DNA from: Myxococcus stipitatus
Lineage (GTDB): Bacteria > Myxococcota > Myxococcia > Myxococcales > Myxococcaceae
Direction: 5' to 3'
NCBI RefSeq assembly: GCF_037414475.1
Contig: NZ_CP147913.1
Span: forward strand, 2,418,001-2,482,000
Length of the DNA stretch: 64,000 bases
Shown: in pieces, positions 45,574 to 55,275 of the stretch
How the letters are laid out: the number at the start of each line of letters is the position of its first letter
Numbering within the stretch: the first letter of the stretch is position 1
Notes under the pieces: model-generated
What the model was told of the DNA's origin: nothing
Database searches by the model: none
What the model saw: only the letters and a program-made list of their open reading frames with translations
Program-made: the position numbers and the translations under genes

Positions 45574-47008
45574 GTGACGCTCGGCATCGTCAAGCGCACC
45601 GAGGATGACCTCACCCAGTGGCTGGCCACCGAGTCCGGATTCATTTCCGGGCTATGCCAGTACGACAACGAGCCCGTGGTGCTGGAGCCGTACCAGCAGT
45701 CCTTCCTCGGCAACCGCTCCCGCTTCCGCTGGGTCGCGAAGAGCCGCCAGGTGGGCTTCTCCTTCCTCTTCGCCCTCGAGGCCCTGGCTCGGTGCCACCT
45801 GCGCGACGGCCACACGGCAGTGTTCGTCTCATACAACTTGAGTGACGCCGTCGAGAAGGTGCTCATCGCCCGTCAGGTGTACGAGGAACTGCCGCTCGCC
45901 TACCAGAAGAAGCTCGTGACGGACGCGAAGACGGAGCTGGCCTTCGAGTCGAACTCCCGAGGCCGGCGCCTCTCGCGCATCATCTCCGTTCCCGCCAAGC
46001 CTCCGCGCGGCAAGCGCGGCGATGTGTACCTGGACGAGCTGGCGCACCTGGTCAACGACCGCGAAGTCTACACGGGCAGCACCGCCCTCATCCTGCGCTC
46101 CCATGGACAGCTCACGGGGGGCAGCACGCCGCTCGGACGGCGCGGAATCTTTTGGGAGATAGACACCCAGGAACTGCGCAAGTATCCGCACCACACCCGG
46201 CAGCTGGTGCCCTGGTGGCTGTGCCGATTCTTCAGCCTCGACGTGAAGCGTGCCGCAGTGGAGGCGCCCCATATGCCCACCGAGGAGCGCGTCGCTCGAT
46301 TCGGGCGCCCCGTCCTCACCGAGCAGTTCGACTCTCTGCCGCAGGAGGACTTCCAGCAGGAGTTCGAGTGCCTTTTACGTCGACGAGTCGTACTCCTTCC
46401 TCCCCTACGAGCTCATCCTGCCTTGCACCACGGACGAACTGCCCCTGGCCCAGGACGCGTCCGACGTGCCCGTGCCCCAGGGGCGCCTGGTCGCGGGCTT
46501 CGACGTGGGCCGCACCCGCGACCGCTCCGAGCTGGCCGTCTTCGAAGAAGTGGCGGGCCGCTTCACCTGCCGCATGCTGCGCAGCTTCGACGGTGTCCCG
46601 TTCGCCGAGCAGGAGGCCCACCTACGGCGCCTCCTCTCCGTCCTGCCCGTGGCGCGCCTGTCCGTGGACCGTAGCGGCATCGGCATGAACCTCGCCGAGA
46701 ACCTCGCCCGTGACTTCCCTCAGGTGACGGCGGAGAACTTCACCAACGAAGCCAAGGAGAGGTGGGCCACCGACTTCAAGATTCTGCTCCAGCGAAGGGA
46801 GATCATCCTTCCGCGCGACCGCGAACTCGTCGGGCAGATTCACTCCATCAAGCGGCGAGTGTTGCCCTCGGGGAAGGTCTCCTTCGACGCCGAGCGCACC
46901 AACCGCAGCCATGCGGACAAGTTCTGGGCCGTCGCCCTCGCATGCCAGCGCGAGCGGGGGCCCGAGCGACGAGGTAGAGGGGAGATCGGCGTGCGGGTCA
47001 TCGGGTAG
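45574..47008 (+). pseudogene. Terminase large subunit, frameshifted
   Basis: GTG at 45574 with GAAGGAGG five bases upstream. The ATPase half (to about 46370) has the variant Walker [11 protein letters not shown] and Walker [11 protein letters not shown], and ends EFEC. The nuclease half continues in another frame: [60 protein letters not shown]. Joining as EFECAFYVDE by restoring two bases (GC) at 46371 gives an intact Mu gp28-like terminase of about 478 residues. Without frameshifting, ATPase and RNase H-like nuclease are separated, so DNA packaging is probably lost. Confidence 0.85.
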
Positions 47009-47020
47009 CGAAGCTCGCTT

Positions 47021-48226
47021 TCACAAGCGCCGAAGAGGAGTCACCGATCCGCCTCCCTGTGGAGGGTCCTTCGGCCCAGGGACATCTTCAGCAGTCGTAG
47101 CGGTCGGAACCAACCTAAGCACCTGTGCGCTCTCCCCCGTAAGAACTCCACGCGGAATGCCCGTCAAGGTCACGATGTCTCGGTTGGCAAAGGGCAAATG
47201 CGCGCACACCTCCTCAAAGCCTCGCTCTGCCACCCACAGCTCAATCGCACGGCGAATCAAGCGAGGCTGTTCCGGCGGAAGCTGTTCATCCAGCGGTTCG
47301 CTCCGTTTGTAGCCTCTCCGCGCATAATTGATGTGAAGGCGAGTCATCGCGTCATCGCTCAAGAACCCCAAGCGCTGCGCCTGCATCATCATCATCCGCA
47401 CAGAGACCTTCCAGCGCATCTTCAACTCAAAGAAGCCATCCAGAGTAAACGACTTCACCTCGTGCCGAAACGCCTCCGGAGGGAACAACAAGGCCGCAGC
47501 AAACCGATGAGCCTGATTCTCGAAGGCACGCCACTCGCCCGGCTTATTGAGACGTGACTGGTCAACTCCACGATGAAGCACAAGGTGACCGAGCTCATGT
47601 GCAACGTCGAAGCGTGAACGCGGCCCCGACTCTTTGTTAGCGGCCAGCAGACCTACAGCATGGTCCGGGAAAAACTGCGACAACCCATCCAAAGCATCTG
47701 CATCAACTTGGGCCCGGGCGAGCAGAACGCCATGCTTCTCCAGCAAGGCAACCATGTTGCTAATTGGCCCTTGCCCCAACCCCCAAAAGCGTCGCGTCTC
47801 GACCGCAAACCGCTCAATGTCACCATCCGAAAGAGCCAGAGGGTCTCTCGGGATGGCAAAGTCTGGCAAGTTCATGGGCGGCAGGCCGACAAACTGGCCG
47901 ACCACGGTTCCGAGCCGGTGTAGCCAGCTTAGCTTTGCCTCTGCGGCATTACAGGCGGCGACACTTGTCGAGCGCTGCGCACGGTAGAAAACCGCACTTC
48001 CAGGTTGCTCCTCCACGGGCATGAGAAAGTAGCGTTCAGGAACATCGAGCGCGTCGCACAACCGTCGCAACACATCGGCTCGAGGACTAGAAGCATCCTT
48101 CTCATAACCGTAGATAGCAGGCACACTGATCTCAACACGCTCGGCGAGCGCGCGCACGGGGATGCCGCGCTCAAGGCGCGCCTCCACCAAGCGTGAGCCA
48201 ATGAAGCCTGGAGTGCCTAGAATCAT
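47021..48226 (-). CDS. XRE regulator fused to ImmA/IrrE metalloprotease
   Basis: 401 residues. The N-terminal HTH (VRALAERVEISVPAIYGYEK, PRADVLRRLCDALDV) is XRE-type. Around residue 215 RFDVAHELGHLVLHRG gives the HExxH zinc site of the ImmA/IrrE (DUF955) peptidase, followed by NQAHRFAAALLFP. In ICEBs1 ImmA cleaves the ImmR repressor; single-chain XRE-ImmA proteins occur in toxin-antitoxin-like and phage cargo loci. Coupled (ATGA) to the gene upstream. It runs against the terminase, so it is an insertion into the late region. Confidence 0.8.
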   Translation of the reverse strand: MILGTPGFIGSRLVEARLERGIPVRALAERVEISVPAIYGYEKDASSPRADVLRRLCDALDVPERYFLMPVEEQPGSAVFYRAQRSTSVAACNAAEAKLSWLHRLGTVVGQFVGLPPMNLPDFAIPRDPLALSDGDIERFAVETRRFWGLGQGPISNMVALLEKHGVLLARAQVDADALDGLSQFFPDHAVGLLAANKESGPRSRFDVAHELGHLVLHRGVDQSRLNKPGEWRAFENQAHRFAAALLFPPEAFRHEVKSFTLDGFFELKMRWKVSVRMMMMQAQRLGFLSDDAMTRLHINYARRGYKRSEPLDEQLPPEQPRLIRRAIELWVAERGFEEVCAHLPFANRDIVTLTGIPRGVLTGESAQVLRLVPTATTAEDVPGPKDPPQGGGSVTPLRRL

Positions 48227-49053
48227 TCGTCCTCTGTAACAGGAATTTTGATGTTACGGGGGATGATACTCAGTTGCGGCTCATCTTCGGTCCGCTCCTC
48301 CTCGAACCCTGCCGACTGACTCTGTTCGGGGTTATTAGGAACCTTGTTATCACGGCCGATGATACGCAACGGCGGCTCCGCATCCGTATGGACCTCTTCA
48401 AACTCCGACTCAGCAGGCGAGATGGCGGGGCTGGAGTCGGTCGTAGACAAATCTTGCGCGCCACCAATCGCAACCACTGGGCCGCCGAGCTCACGAATCA
48501 ACACATGCAAGGACTTGATATCTACATACTTCTTCTTCCTGTGGTGGGGGAACCCGATATGCCCAAACACAGGCAGACCGCTCTCCTCCTCGACGTCGCT
48601 CGAGTAGCCGAATACGGCGTAGAGCTGAGCCTCAGCTAGCGGCTGTTCTTCCTCCAGCCCCATCCGCGCCAGCATGGTGAGCTGGCTCCCTCCAGCCAAT
48701 GACTTTCGATAATCGGCATCCCTCGGGAACTCGTTGGGCGACTGCACGGCAACCGAGGTGAACGTGATTCCTCCGAGGGACACCTCCAGATGCTTCGTTG
48801 CAAAGTTCCCGTTGAGCACCGCTCGCGCTCGGCCGCCGTACTTGCGAGCCACCGGCCCCCAAAGCTGGTTGAACCATTCCCGCCGTACGTGGGCGAAAGC
48901 GCCTTTGCGCCAATCGGCTCCGAGTTCTCGAAGGCTTGCCGCAGCGATGCGATTCGCATCGCGAAGCGCGCGCAGCGTATCCAGGAAGAACCCCACCGGA
49001 ACACGTTCGTCCATGTACTTCACCGGCTCCGGCACCCAACTGCGTGACGCCAT
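48223..49053 (-). CDS. Unknown partner of the XRE-ImmA protein
   Basis: 276 residues from the ATG at 49053 (GAGGGG eight bases upstream). N-terminal helical part (GFFLDTLRALRDANRIAAAS), a central alpha/beta region (HLEVSLGGITFTSVAVQS, LAEAQLYAVFGYSSDVEE, HRKKKYVDIKSLHVLI), and an acidic tail with two copies of a motif: FEEVHTDAEPPLRIIGRDNK and FEEERTEDEPQLSIIPRNIK. The tail may be the protease target or bind the regulator. No known family was recognised. With the XRE-ImmA gene it forms a two-gene unit. Confidence 0.65.
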   Translation of the reverse strand: MASRSWVPEPVKYMDERVPVGFFLDTLRALRDANRIAAASLRELGADWRKGAFAHVRREWFNQLWGPVARKYGGRARAVLNGNFATKHLEVSLGGITFTSVAVQSPNEFPRDADYRKSLAGGSQLTMLARMGLEEEQPLAEAQLYAVFGYSSDVEEESGLPVFGHIGFPHHRKKKYVDIKSLHVLIRELGGPVVAIGGAQDLSTTDSSPAISPAESEFEEVHTDAEPPLRIIGRDNKVPNNPEQSQSAGFEEERTEDEPQLSIIPRNIKIPVTEDE

Positions 49054-49274
49054 GTTTGACCCCTCGGACCCCGGCGCAGCGCTGACACATCAGCAATGCA
49101 GCCGAAACTCAGGGAATATTATAGAAATGAGGCCGAGAGCGCAAGGTTCTCAGCCAAGTAACTGGGCTCGCGAGCGTCCCACAAAGTGGGGAACATCCAC
49201 ACAGCGTTCATGCAACCAGAGACTGCATTGCGTCCTGAGAACGAGGAGCCTGCGCCAGCATGGGGGATGCGGAC

Positions 49275-50162
49275 TCAGCGCACCTTGACCTTCAGCCAGG
49301 CCTGTCGCCGGAGGGGGTACGCCGAACAGATGCGGCGCCATGTCCACACCTCGCTCCGCGTCCACCATTCCACAGGCAACTGGAGGCCAACGTCCCTCAG
49401 GTTCCCGAGGCCACGGTAGCCGACGCCGTCGAGCCCGAAGGCAGCGTTGGACTCCAGCACCAGCACCTTGTCTGTCTCCGGGTGGAAGTCCACGACGAGG
49501 AAGGTGTGCCCCGAGCCCCACCGGTTGCGCCACCCCTGGATGAGTGTCCAGGGGTGGGGAGGCACATCCGCCGACGGCGCTAGCAGGGCCATGCCGGACT
49601 CGACGGCAGCCGTCACAGGCGAGAAGTAGTCCTCCGTGGAGGCAATCATCATCTGCCGGTGGCGGCGTGCGTCCCAGGTGAAGGCCGCGCCATGAGCCTC
49701 GGAGAAGGCCTTCACCAGCAGGGCCTCGACGAAGGTGCAGCAATTGTTCAAACGGGGAGGCGCCACCGGGACGCGGGCGCCGGGAAGCGCCCATGGGTAG
49801 TACGCCCTGCTCACGTCGTACCTGTAGTCGAGGAACGCCCCCAGAAGCGCGACGAGGCGCTCCTTGATGATGGCCAGCGGCTCACTATCGAATGACAGCT
49901 TGGCTATGGCAGGCGCGCGCTCTTGGGAGGAGAGCGTCGCGTAGCGCTGCGTGCGCCAGCGCGTGCATACCCAGGTGTCGAGTGCGCCTGGCTTCGGCAC
50001 CAGCAGCCGGGCGTAGTCGCTGTCGGGCGTGGGGAAGCGGGACTTCTCCTCGAGCACGAGGTAGTCGCCAGCCTCGACGTAGCCTGCGGGCTGCGTGGTC
50101 GTGTCCGACAGCGCGAAGCCACGCAGCCTCGCGAGCAGTCGCGCGACACGGTAGCTGTCCAT
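49275..50162 (-). CDS. Papain-like cysteine hydrolase (putative)
   Basis: 295 residues from the ATG at 50162 with GGAGGAG five bases upstream. LNNCCTFVEALLVKAF (candidate nucleophile Cys), RWGSGHTFLVVDFH (His) and VLVLESNAAFGLDG (Asn/Asp) are spaced as in the NlpC/CHAP/amidase superfamily. No signal peptide or membrane helix. It could be a phage-encoded wall hydrolase or a peptidase cargo gene. Transcribed against the morphogenesis genes. Confidence 0.55.
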   Translation of the reverse strand: MDSYRVARLLARLRGFALSDTTTQPAGYVEAGDYLVLEEKSRFPTPDSDYARLLVPKPGALDTWVCTRWRTQRYATLSSQERAPAIAKLSFDSEPLAIIKERLVALLGAFLDYRYDVSRAYYPWALPGARVPVAPPRLNNCCTFVEALLVKAFSEAHGAAFTWDARRHRQMMIASTEDYFSPVTAAVESGMALLAPSADVPPHPWTLIQGWRNRWGSGHTFLVVDFHPETDKVLVLESNAAFGLDGVGYRGLGNLRDVGLQLPVEWWTRSEVWTWRRICSAYPLRRQAWLKVKVR

Positions 50163-50283
50163 GATGTCTCCTCCATGGTGAAGAGGGGCTTCAACGTGTT
50201 CGCCATGGACGGCGAGACTGAGCCCGTCCTGCCATGAGGAGTAAGGCTCGTGGGGACAACTCCCCACGCGGACGCAGCGCGCG

Positions 50284-50568
50284 TCAGGGCACCCAGTCCG
50301 CGTCGGGCGCGTCATCGTCGTCGGCGCGCCACGCACCGCAGTGGATGCAGAACACCCACCCCTCGTAGCCCTCCTGCGCAGCAGGGTGCTCGGGGTACTC
50401 CTCTGCCGTCACGAGGTAGTCGCTCGGATGGTGTGTCTCATCTTCCCGGTCCGAGCACGGGCACGGGCACGTCGTCACGTCGTCCGCCATGGCGGCAACG
50501 TCACCGGAGGGCGCGATGCCGCGCGGCTCCTCTTCTCGCATCAAACACTCCAGGTTTGGATTCATCAT
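50284..50568 (-). CDS. Small zinc-ribbon-like protein
   Basis: 94 residues. TTCPCPCSDRED and VFCIHCGAWRADDDD place two Cys pairs about 45 residues apart, as in a zinc ribbon. Strongly acidic end. Upstream of the hydrolase gene on the same strand. Function unknown. Confidence 0.5.
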   Translation of the reverse strand: MMNPNLECLMREEEPRGIAPSGDVAAMADDVTTCPCPCSDREDETHHPSDYLVTAEEYPEHPAAQEGYEGWVFCIHCGAWRADDDDAPDADWVP

Positions 50569-50736
50569 CAGACCCTCTCAATCGTCTGTGACTCACGGCA
50601 GGAGAGGTGCCTCCACGCATGGGCTTCCGCTCACGTGCTGGCTCCATCGTCAGCCGCAGGTGTCGCCAATAGCGCTCTGTCCTGCGACGCAAGCAACTCA
50701 TTGATGCGCTGGCTCTGAGCGAAAAAGCGCGCGCCG

Positions 50737-50769
50737 GATGTCCCCGAAATCGGGTCCGAAGCCTTTGAC
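50737..50769 (+). promoter_or_regulatory. Bipartite phage motif upstream of the portal operon
   Basis: GATGTCCCCGAAAT, ten bases, GCCTTTGA; 98 bases before the GTG at 50867. Spacing equals that of the copies at 34646 and 55223. Confidence 0.55.
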
Positions 50770-50866
50770 CTCGCTGGAGGCAAGGCGTGCGGCTCCCAAC
50801 GCCCTCTCACGCAGGGGCCCCCCCTCCCACCGCGCGCCTTGCCTCCTCTTCGTGTGGGAGGCCCGC

Positions 50867-51067
50867 GTGCAGAGCGTCGTCCGAGTCTTCGTCCTCTCCT
50901 CGCCCTCGGGAGTTCCACATCCCGGGCCGGAGCTCACCGTCGAGGCCGCAACCCACGACGGCCTGCTGGAGGCGCTCCACTCCGAGCTGGCAGCCCGAGG
51001 CCAGCGCGTGCGCGCCATCTCGCATACCCCCGCGGGCCTACTGGCTTACGTGGAGGCCCACCCGTGA
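50867..51067 (+). CDS. Small protein coupled to portal
   Basis: 66 residues from a GTG with GTGGGAGG six bases upstream. Sequence VQSVVRVFVLSSPSGVPHPG, then LLEALHSELAARGQRVRA. It overlaps the portal start by GTGA. First gene of the operon that follows the bipartite motif. Role unknown. Confidence 0.6.
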   Translation: MQSVVRVFVLSSPSGVPHPGPELTVEAATHDGLLEALHSELAARGQRVRAISHTPAGLLAYVEAHP

Positions 51068-52863
51068 CGGTGCCAGCCGAGGTCCACCAGACCGAGGAGC
51101 GTCTCCAGGCAATTCTCAAGGCGGTGGTGGTGGGCGCGCGCGTGGACGAGCCCGCCAGCCGCCCCGGCGGCGAGGAGGCCTTGGCATTCAACGATGCAGG
51201 CGCGCTCCAGCCCCCGTATGAGCCGGAGGCCCTCTGCCTCCTCGTCGAGCACTCCAACTCCCTGCGGCAGAACGTCGACGCGTACGCGACGAACATCGAC
51301 GGCTTCGGCTTCCGCTTCGAGCCGGCCATCGACTTCGACGCCGACGGGGCCCGGGAGAAGGTGGCCGACGCCATGGCCCTGGAGCGCGCCGCCGCCCATG
51401 ACGCGGGCACGCTGCCTCCGGGGACGCCCCTACGCCCCACGGACGAGGAAGTCGCGGCTCACGCGGAGGAGGTGCGTCAGCAGGCCCGGGTGGAGAAGGC
51501 CCGCCTCGAGTCCTTCTTCGACTTCTGCTGCTTCGACGGCAGCTTCGTCGAGCTGCGCCGCCGCACCCGCCACGACCTCGAGGTGACGGGCAACGCGTAC
51601 TGGGAGGTGCTGCGCGACGGCAAGGGCGACATCGCCCGCTTCGTCTACGTCCCCTCGTACACGGTGCGTCTGCTCCCTCTGGACAAGGAGGCAGTCGAGG
51701 TACGCGAGCGCGCGCGCATCTCCGCCATCTCCTTCGACACCGTCACCACCCGCCGACGCCTGCGTCGCTTCCTCCAGGCTCAGGGCAGCGAGCGGGTGTA
51801 CTTCAAGGCCTTCTCCGACTCGCGCGTCATCTCCCGCCTCACTGGCCGCACCTTCAAGGATGTCGCCGCCCTCAAGGCCGCGGACGCCTTCGACGGTCCC
51901 GCCACGGAGCTCATCCACTTCGCCATCCATTCGCCGCGCTCCCCCTACGGCATCCCTCGCTGGGTGGGCACCCTGCTGTCTGTCCTCGGCTCCCGGCAGA
52001 TGGAGGAGGTCAACTACCTCTACTTCAACAACAAGTCCGTCCCGCCCCTGGCGCTACTCGTCTCCGGTGGAAGGCTCTCTGACGCCTCGGTCCCGCGAAT
52101 CGAGCGATTTATTGAGGAGAACCTCAAGGGCAAGGCCAACTTTCACAAGATTCTCATCCTTGAGGCCGACGGCGCGGGCACCGGCGACGGAGGCCGCGCG
52201 AAGATTGAGCTGCGCCCCCTGACGGACGCCCAGCAGCAGGACGCCCTCTTCCAGGCCTATGACGCGCGCAACATCGACAAGGTGGGCAGCGCCTTCCGCC
52301 TGCCGCCGCTGCTGCGCGGCGATGGCCGGGACTTCAACCGCTCGGTGGCAGAGGCGCAGCTCCGCTTTGCCGAGGACCAAGTGTTTCAGCCTGAGAGAGA
52401 TGAGTTTGACTTCCTCCTCAACCGCAAGGTTCTTGCCGATATGGGCGTGCGCTTCTGGCGCTTCCGCAGCCAGACGACGGCCACGCGAGACCCGGAGCGC
52501 ATGACGGAGATGGTGGAACGCCTCGTGCGCGTGGGCGTGCTGACGCCCGAGGAGGGCCGCCAGTTGGCCGGAGACATCTTCCACCGAGAGTTCCGCAAGA
52601 TTGGGGACGACTGGGTGAAGCGCCCCATCACTCTCACGCTCGCGGGCATTCAGACCGGCGTCGAAGACTTGAAGCCCCGGACGGACAAGGGCTCGCTGGT
52701 GGGCGACGCGAAGCGCCTCTTGGGGCTGCGAGAAGAGCTTCGGGCTGAGGAGGAGCGCTTGGCCCAAGGACGCCTGGCGCTGGCGCGCCGCTACATGGAC
52801 AGCGAGCGCGTCTCCGTCCCCCGGGCGGAGTTCGACACCTGGTTCTCGGAGAAGGCCCCATGA
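51064..52863 (+). CDS. Phage portal protein
   Basis: 599 residues from a GTG at 51064. Typical portal features: LRQNVDAYATNIDGFGFRFE near the N terminus, LEVTGNAYWEVLRDGKGDIA (wing), SPRSPYGIPRWVGTLLSVLG (clip/stem region), and EAQLRFAEDQVFQPERDEFD. It forms the dodecameric ring through which terminase packs DNA. The N-terminal motifs are those of PBSX/Mu-like phages. Intact. Confidence 0.85.
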   Translation: MTVPAEVHQTEERLQAILKAVVVGARVDEPASRPGGEEALAFNDAGALQPPYEPEALCLLVEHSNSLRQNVDAYATNIDGFGFRFEPAIDFDADGAREKVADAMALERAAAHDAGTLPPGTPLRPTDEEVAAHAEEVRQQARVEKARLESFFDFCCFDGSFVELRRRTRHDLEVTGNAYWEVLRDGKGDIARFVYVPSYTVRLLPLDKEAVEVRERARISAISFDTVTTRRRLRRFLQAQGSERVYFKAFSDSRVISRLTGRTFKDVAALKAADAFDGPATELIHFAIHSPRSPYGIPRWVGTLLSVLGSRQMEEVNYLYFNNKSVPPLALLVSGGRLSDASVPRIERFIEENLKGKANFHKILILEADGAGTGDGGRAKIELRPLTDAQQQDALFQAYDARNIDKVGSAFRLPPLLRGDGRDFNRSVAEAQLRFAEDQVFQPERDEFDFLLNRKVLADMGVRFWRFRSQTTATRDPERMTEMVERLVRVGVLTPEEGRQLAGDIFHREFRKIGDDWVKRPITLTLAGIQTGVEDLKPRTDKGSLVGDAKRLLGLREELRAEEERLAQGRLALARRYMDSERVSVPRAEFDTWFSEKAP

Positions 52864-53141
52864 CGCCCGAGCAACTCCAGCGCGCGTGGGTGCTCCAGGC
52901 CCAGGCCGACGCCGAGCGCGGCGTCCTGGAGTGCCGCATGTGCCGTAGGCGCGGCCCTCTGGAGGAGACGACGACGCTGTGGCGCAACGGCCTCCTCGTC
53001 TTCGCCCTGTGTGACAGGTGCTCGGCCAGACACGACGTCGTCTTCTCCCCCACCCCAGCCGGCGTTGAGGTGCGCGCCAGGCGCCGCAGGCCCGTGGAGC
53101 TGGTGGCGCAGGAGGTGCCCCGTGTGCACGCCCCCCGCTGA
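52860..53141 (+). CDS. Small zinc-ribbon protein in head operon
   Basis: 93 residues, ATGA overlap with portal. ECRMCRRRG and ALCDRCSARHD provide two CxxC pairs 30 residues apart. It overlaps the following gene by 20 bases. No known function. Confidence 0.6.
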   Translation: MTPEQLQRAWVLQAQADAERGVLECRMCRRRGPLEETTTLWRNGLLVFALCDRCSARHDVVFSPTPAGVEVRARRRRPVELVAQEVPRVHAPR

Positions 53142-54201
53142 CAGCCTCCTCCTCCTGCACGAGGCGCGGGCCGTGGCGAACACCCTCCTAGGAGACGTCC
53201 TGCGGCTGCCGGTGGCCAAGGCCCTGGACGTTGGCACCGCCGCGGGCATGGACCGCGCCGTGGCCCTGCTTGCCGCGCGCCTCCGTCGCGCTGTCGGGCG
53301 CGCGGATGTCGACGCCATGCGAGAGGCAGTGGCCATCCTCGATGTGGACTGGAGGACGACGACGGCGGCTCAGCGCAGGCGCCTCGTCGCCCAGGCACTG
53401 GAGGCCGCTGGCCGGCGGACAGCCCTCATCCCCTCTCGCATCCAGGCGCCCCTCGGCGACGCAGCCCAGGAGGTGGTCGCATCCACCCGCAGCCATACCC
53501 GGCGCGAGCAGGGCCTCGCGCTCGCCGCCCGCTTCAACGCCATGGACAGGCGCGTGGCGCAACACATCGTCCGCACCCAGGGCAACTTCGTGCGGGACGA
53601 GTACGGGCGTCGGCTGGACTCATTCGGAGGGAAAGCCCGGCGCCTCGTGGCCGAAGGGCTGGAGGCTGGCCTGGGACGAAGCGACATCGCCGAGTCCTTG
53701 GAGCGGGCCGCGCGCGGCGCGCTCATCGAGCGCGCCCCCTTCTATTGGGAAGTGGTGGCAAGCCACTTCATCAGCCAGGGGCGCTCCTTCAGTCAGATGA
53801 GCAGCTATGCAGAGGCCGGCATCCGCCGCTATCGCATCGAGGCGGTACTCGACGAAGCCACCACCCAGGTGTGCCGCTTCCTCCATGGACGGACGTTCGC
53901 AGTGGCCGACGCCCTCCAGCGCTTCGAGCGCGTCGAGTCGCTCGAGCGGCCGGAGGACGTGAAGCAGGAGCTGCCCTGGGTGAGGGAGCGCCTCGACGCG
54001 GACACCGGGCGTGCCCTCATCTACGTCAACCGAGGTGGCCAAGAGACGCGCCTGGCCGAGGTGCTCCGCTCCGCCGCCGGCACACGCGACGACGTTGGCG
54101 AGTTCCGCGCACTCGCTTCGGATAGGCAACTGGTGGAAGGGGGCGTGGGCTTCCCTCCTTTCCACGGCCTCTGCCGTACCACGACGCTCGGGATTTCTTA
54201 G
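53122..54201 (+). CDS. Mu gpF/SPP1 gp7-like minor head protein
   Basis: 359 residues from a GTG with GGAGG six bases upstream. Long helical N-terminal part, then the head-morphogenesis core: YRIEAVLDEATTQVCRFLHG and near the end VGFPPFHGLCRTTTLGIS. The pairing Cys...C-R-x(n)-PPFHxxCRTT is the mark of this family. The protein enters the prohead with portal and may be ejected with DNA. Intact. Confidence 0.85.
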   Translation: MCTPPADSLLLLHEARAVANTLLGDVLRLPVAKALDVGTAAGMDRAVALLAARLRRAVGRADVDAMREAVAILDVDWRTTTAAQRRRLVAQALEAAGRRTALIPSRIQAPLGDAAQEVVASTRSHTRREQGLALAARFNAMDRRVAQHIVRTQGNFVRDEYGRRLDSFGGKARRLVAEGLEAGLGRSDIAESLERAARGALIERAPFYWEVVASHFISQGRSFSQMSSYAEAGIRRYRIEAVLDEATTQVCRFLHGRTFAVADALQRFERVESLERPEDVKQELPWVRERLDADTGRALIYVNRGGQETRLAEVLRSAAGTRDDVGEFRALASDRQLVEGGVGFPPFHGLCRTTTLGIS

Positions 54202-54304
54202 AGCGCGATGAAGTCTCCAGCATTTGAAGTGAGCATGCCGGCGCATGGGGTATTCTTCGGTGCAGCTCGCCCTATTTTGGGGTGCTCTAACAGGGAGGTA
54301 GTTG

Positions 54305-55042
54305 GTGGAGACGCAGGTGACAGAAATTGCTCCAAGACTCTACCGGCTCTCCACATACATCAGCGGAGCCAACCTCCTTTACAACCAGTTCCTCATCGAC
54401 GCTGAGGAGCCGGCGCTGTTCCACCTTGGGCCCAGGGCATTGTTCCCCCTGGTGTCGGCCGCAGTGCGCAAGATTCTCCCGCTGGAGCGACTCCGGTGGC
54501 TCACCTTTGGGCATGTAGAGGCAGACGAGTGTGGGGCGATGAATTCCTGGCTGGCCGCCGCGCCTCATTCACAGGTCGCGCATGGCGCAATGGGTTGTCT
54601 CGTTTCAGTGAACGACCTCGCCGATAGGCCACCACGCCCGCTGCAGGACGGCGAAGTCATGGACCTGGGCGGGATGCGGCTGCGGAGAGTCGAGACACCT
54701 CACGTACCGCATGGCTGGGATGCCGGACTGTTTCTAGAGGAAGCTACCGGAACACTGTTGTGTGGAGACCTGTTCACAGCGATGGGCGACGCGCCAGCCC
54801 TGACAACACAGGACATCGTCGGGCCCGCACTCTCTACTGAGGATGGCGGCCACGCGACATGTCTGACGCCTGCGACTGGCCCCACCATGCGTGCTCTGGC
54901 TGCCCTGCGACCACGAACGCTCGGCCTCATGCACGGCCCCTCCTATACTGGAGACTGCGCACGGGCGCTGCAGGACCTCGCTGCGGCCTATGACGAGAGG
55001 CTCGACGCCGACCTCTCCCGCCTGCGCGGGACGCGGCTCTGA
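54305..55042 (+). CDS. Flavodiiron-like metallo-beta-lactamase-fold protein
   Basis: 245 residues from a GTG with AGGGAGG six to seven bases upstream. TFGHVEADECGAMN (HxExD), TPHVPHGWDAGLF (His), TLLCGDLF (Asp) and LGLMHGPSY (His) match the diiron site of flavodiiron proteins and ODP-type proteins, which bind or reduce oxygen or NO. The flavodoxin domain is absent, as in ODP sensors. It is not a phage morphogenesis protein and seems to be a cargo gene placed between head genes. Confidence 0.7.
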   Translation: METQVTEIAPRLYRLSTYISGANLLYNQFLIDAEEPALFHLGPRALFPLVSAAVRKILPLERLRWLTFGHVEADECGAMNSWLAAAPHSQVAHGAMGCLVSVNDLADRPPRPLQDGEVMDLGGMRLRRVETPHVPHGWDAGLFLEEATGTLLCGDLFTAMGDAPALTTQDIVGPALSTEDGGHATCLTPATGPTMRALAALRPRTLGLMHGPSYTGDCARALQDLAAAYDERLDADLSRLRGTRL

Positions 55043-55222
55043 CAAACACCGCATGCGGTAGGCCACATTTCCGATGAACCTCCGCGGAAGCCTTCCTCAA
55101 GCCGTCCCATGACAGCAGCCGTGCCGACGCTATGCATAGCGCCAGGGCAAGCCTATTCGCCGCCCCAGTCGAGGGGACCGGATTTGCGTGCCACCAGCCA
55201 AGCGTCGCCACATCCATAAAGT

Positions 55223-55255
55223 GATGTCCCCGATTTCGAGCCGCGGGCCTTTGTC
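55223..55255 (+). promoter_or_regulatory. Bipartite phage motif upstream of the head-tail operon
   Basis: GATGTCCCCGATTT, ten bases, GCCTTTGT, 20 bases before the ATG at 55276. If it is a promoter, the leader of the long morphogenesis operon is very short. Confidence 0.55.
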
Positions 55256-55275
55256 TCTTCCGGAGACGAACCGCC

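Noticed and set aside
45376-46674. Programmed frameshift in terminase
   Set aside because: No slippery sequence or downstream structure was seen, and a two-base deletion restores the family motif more simply.
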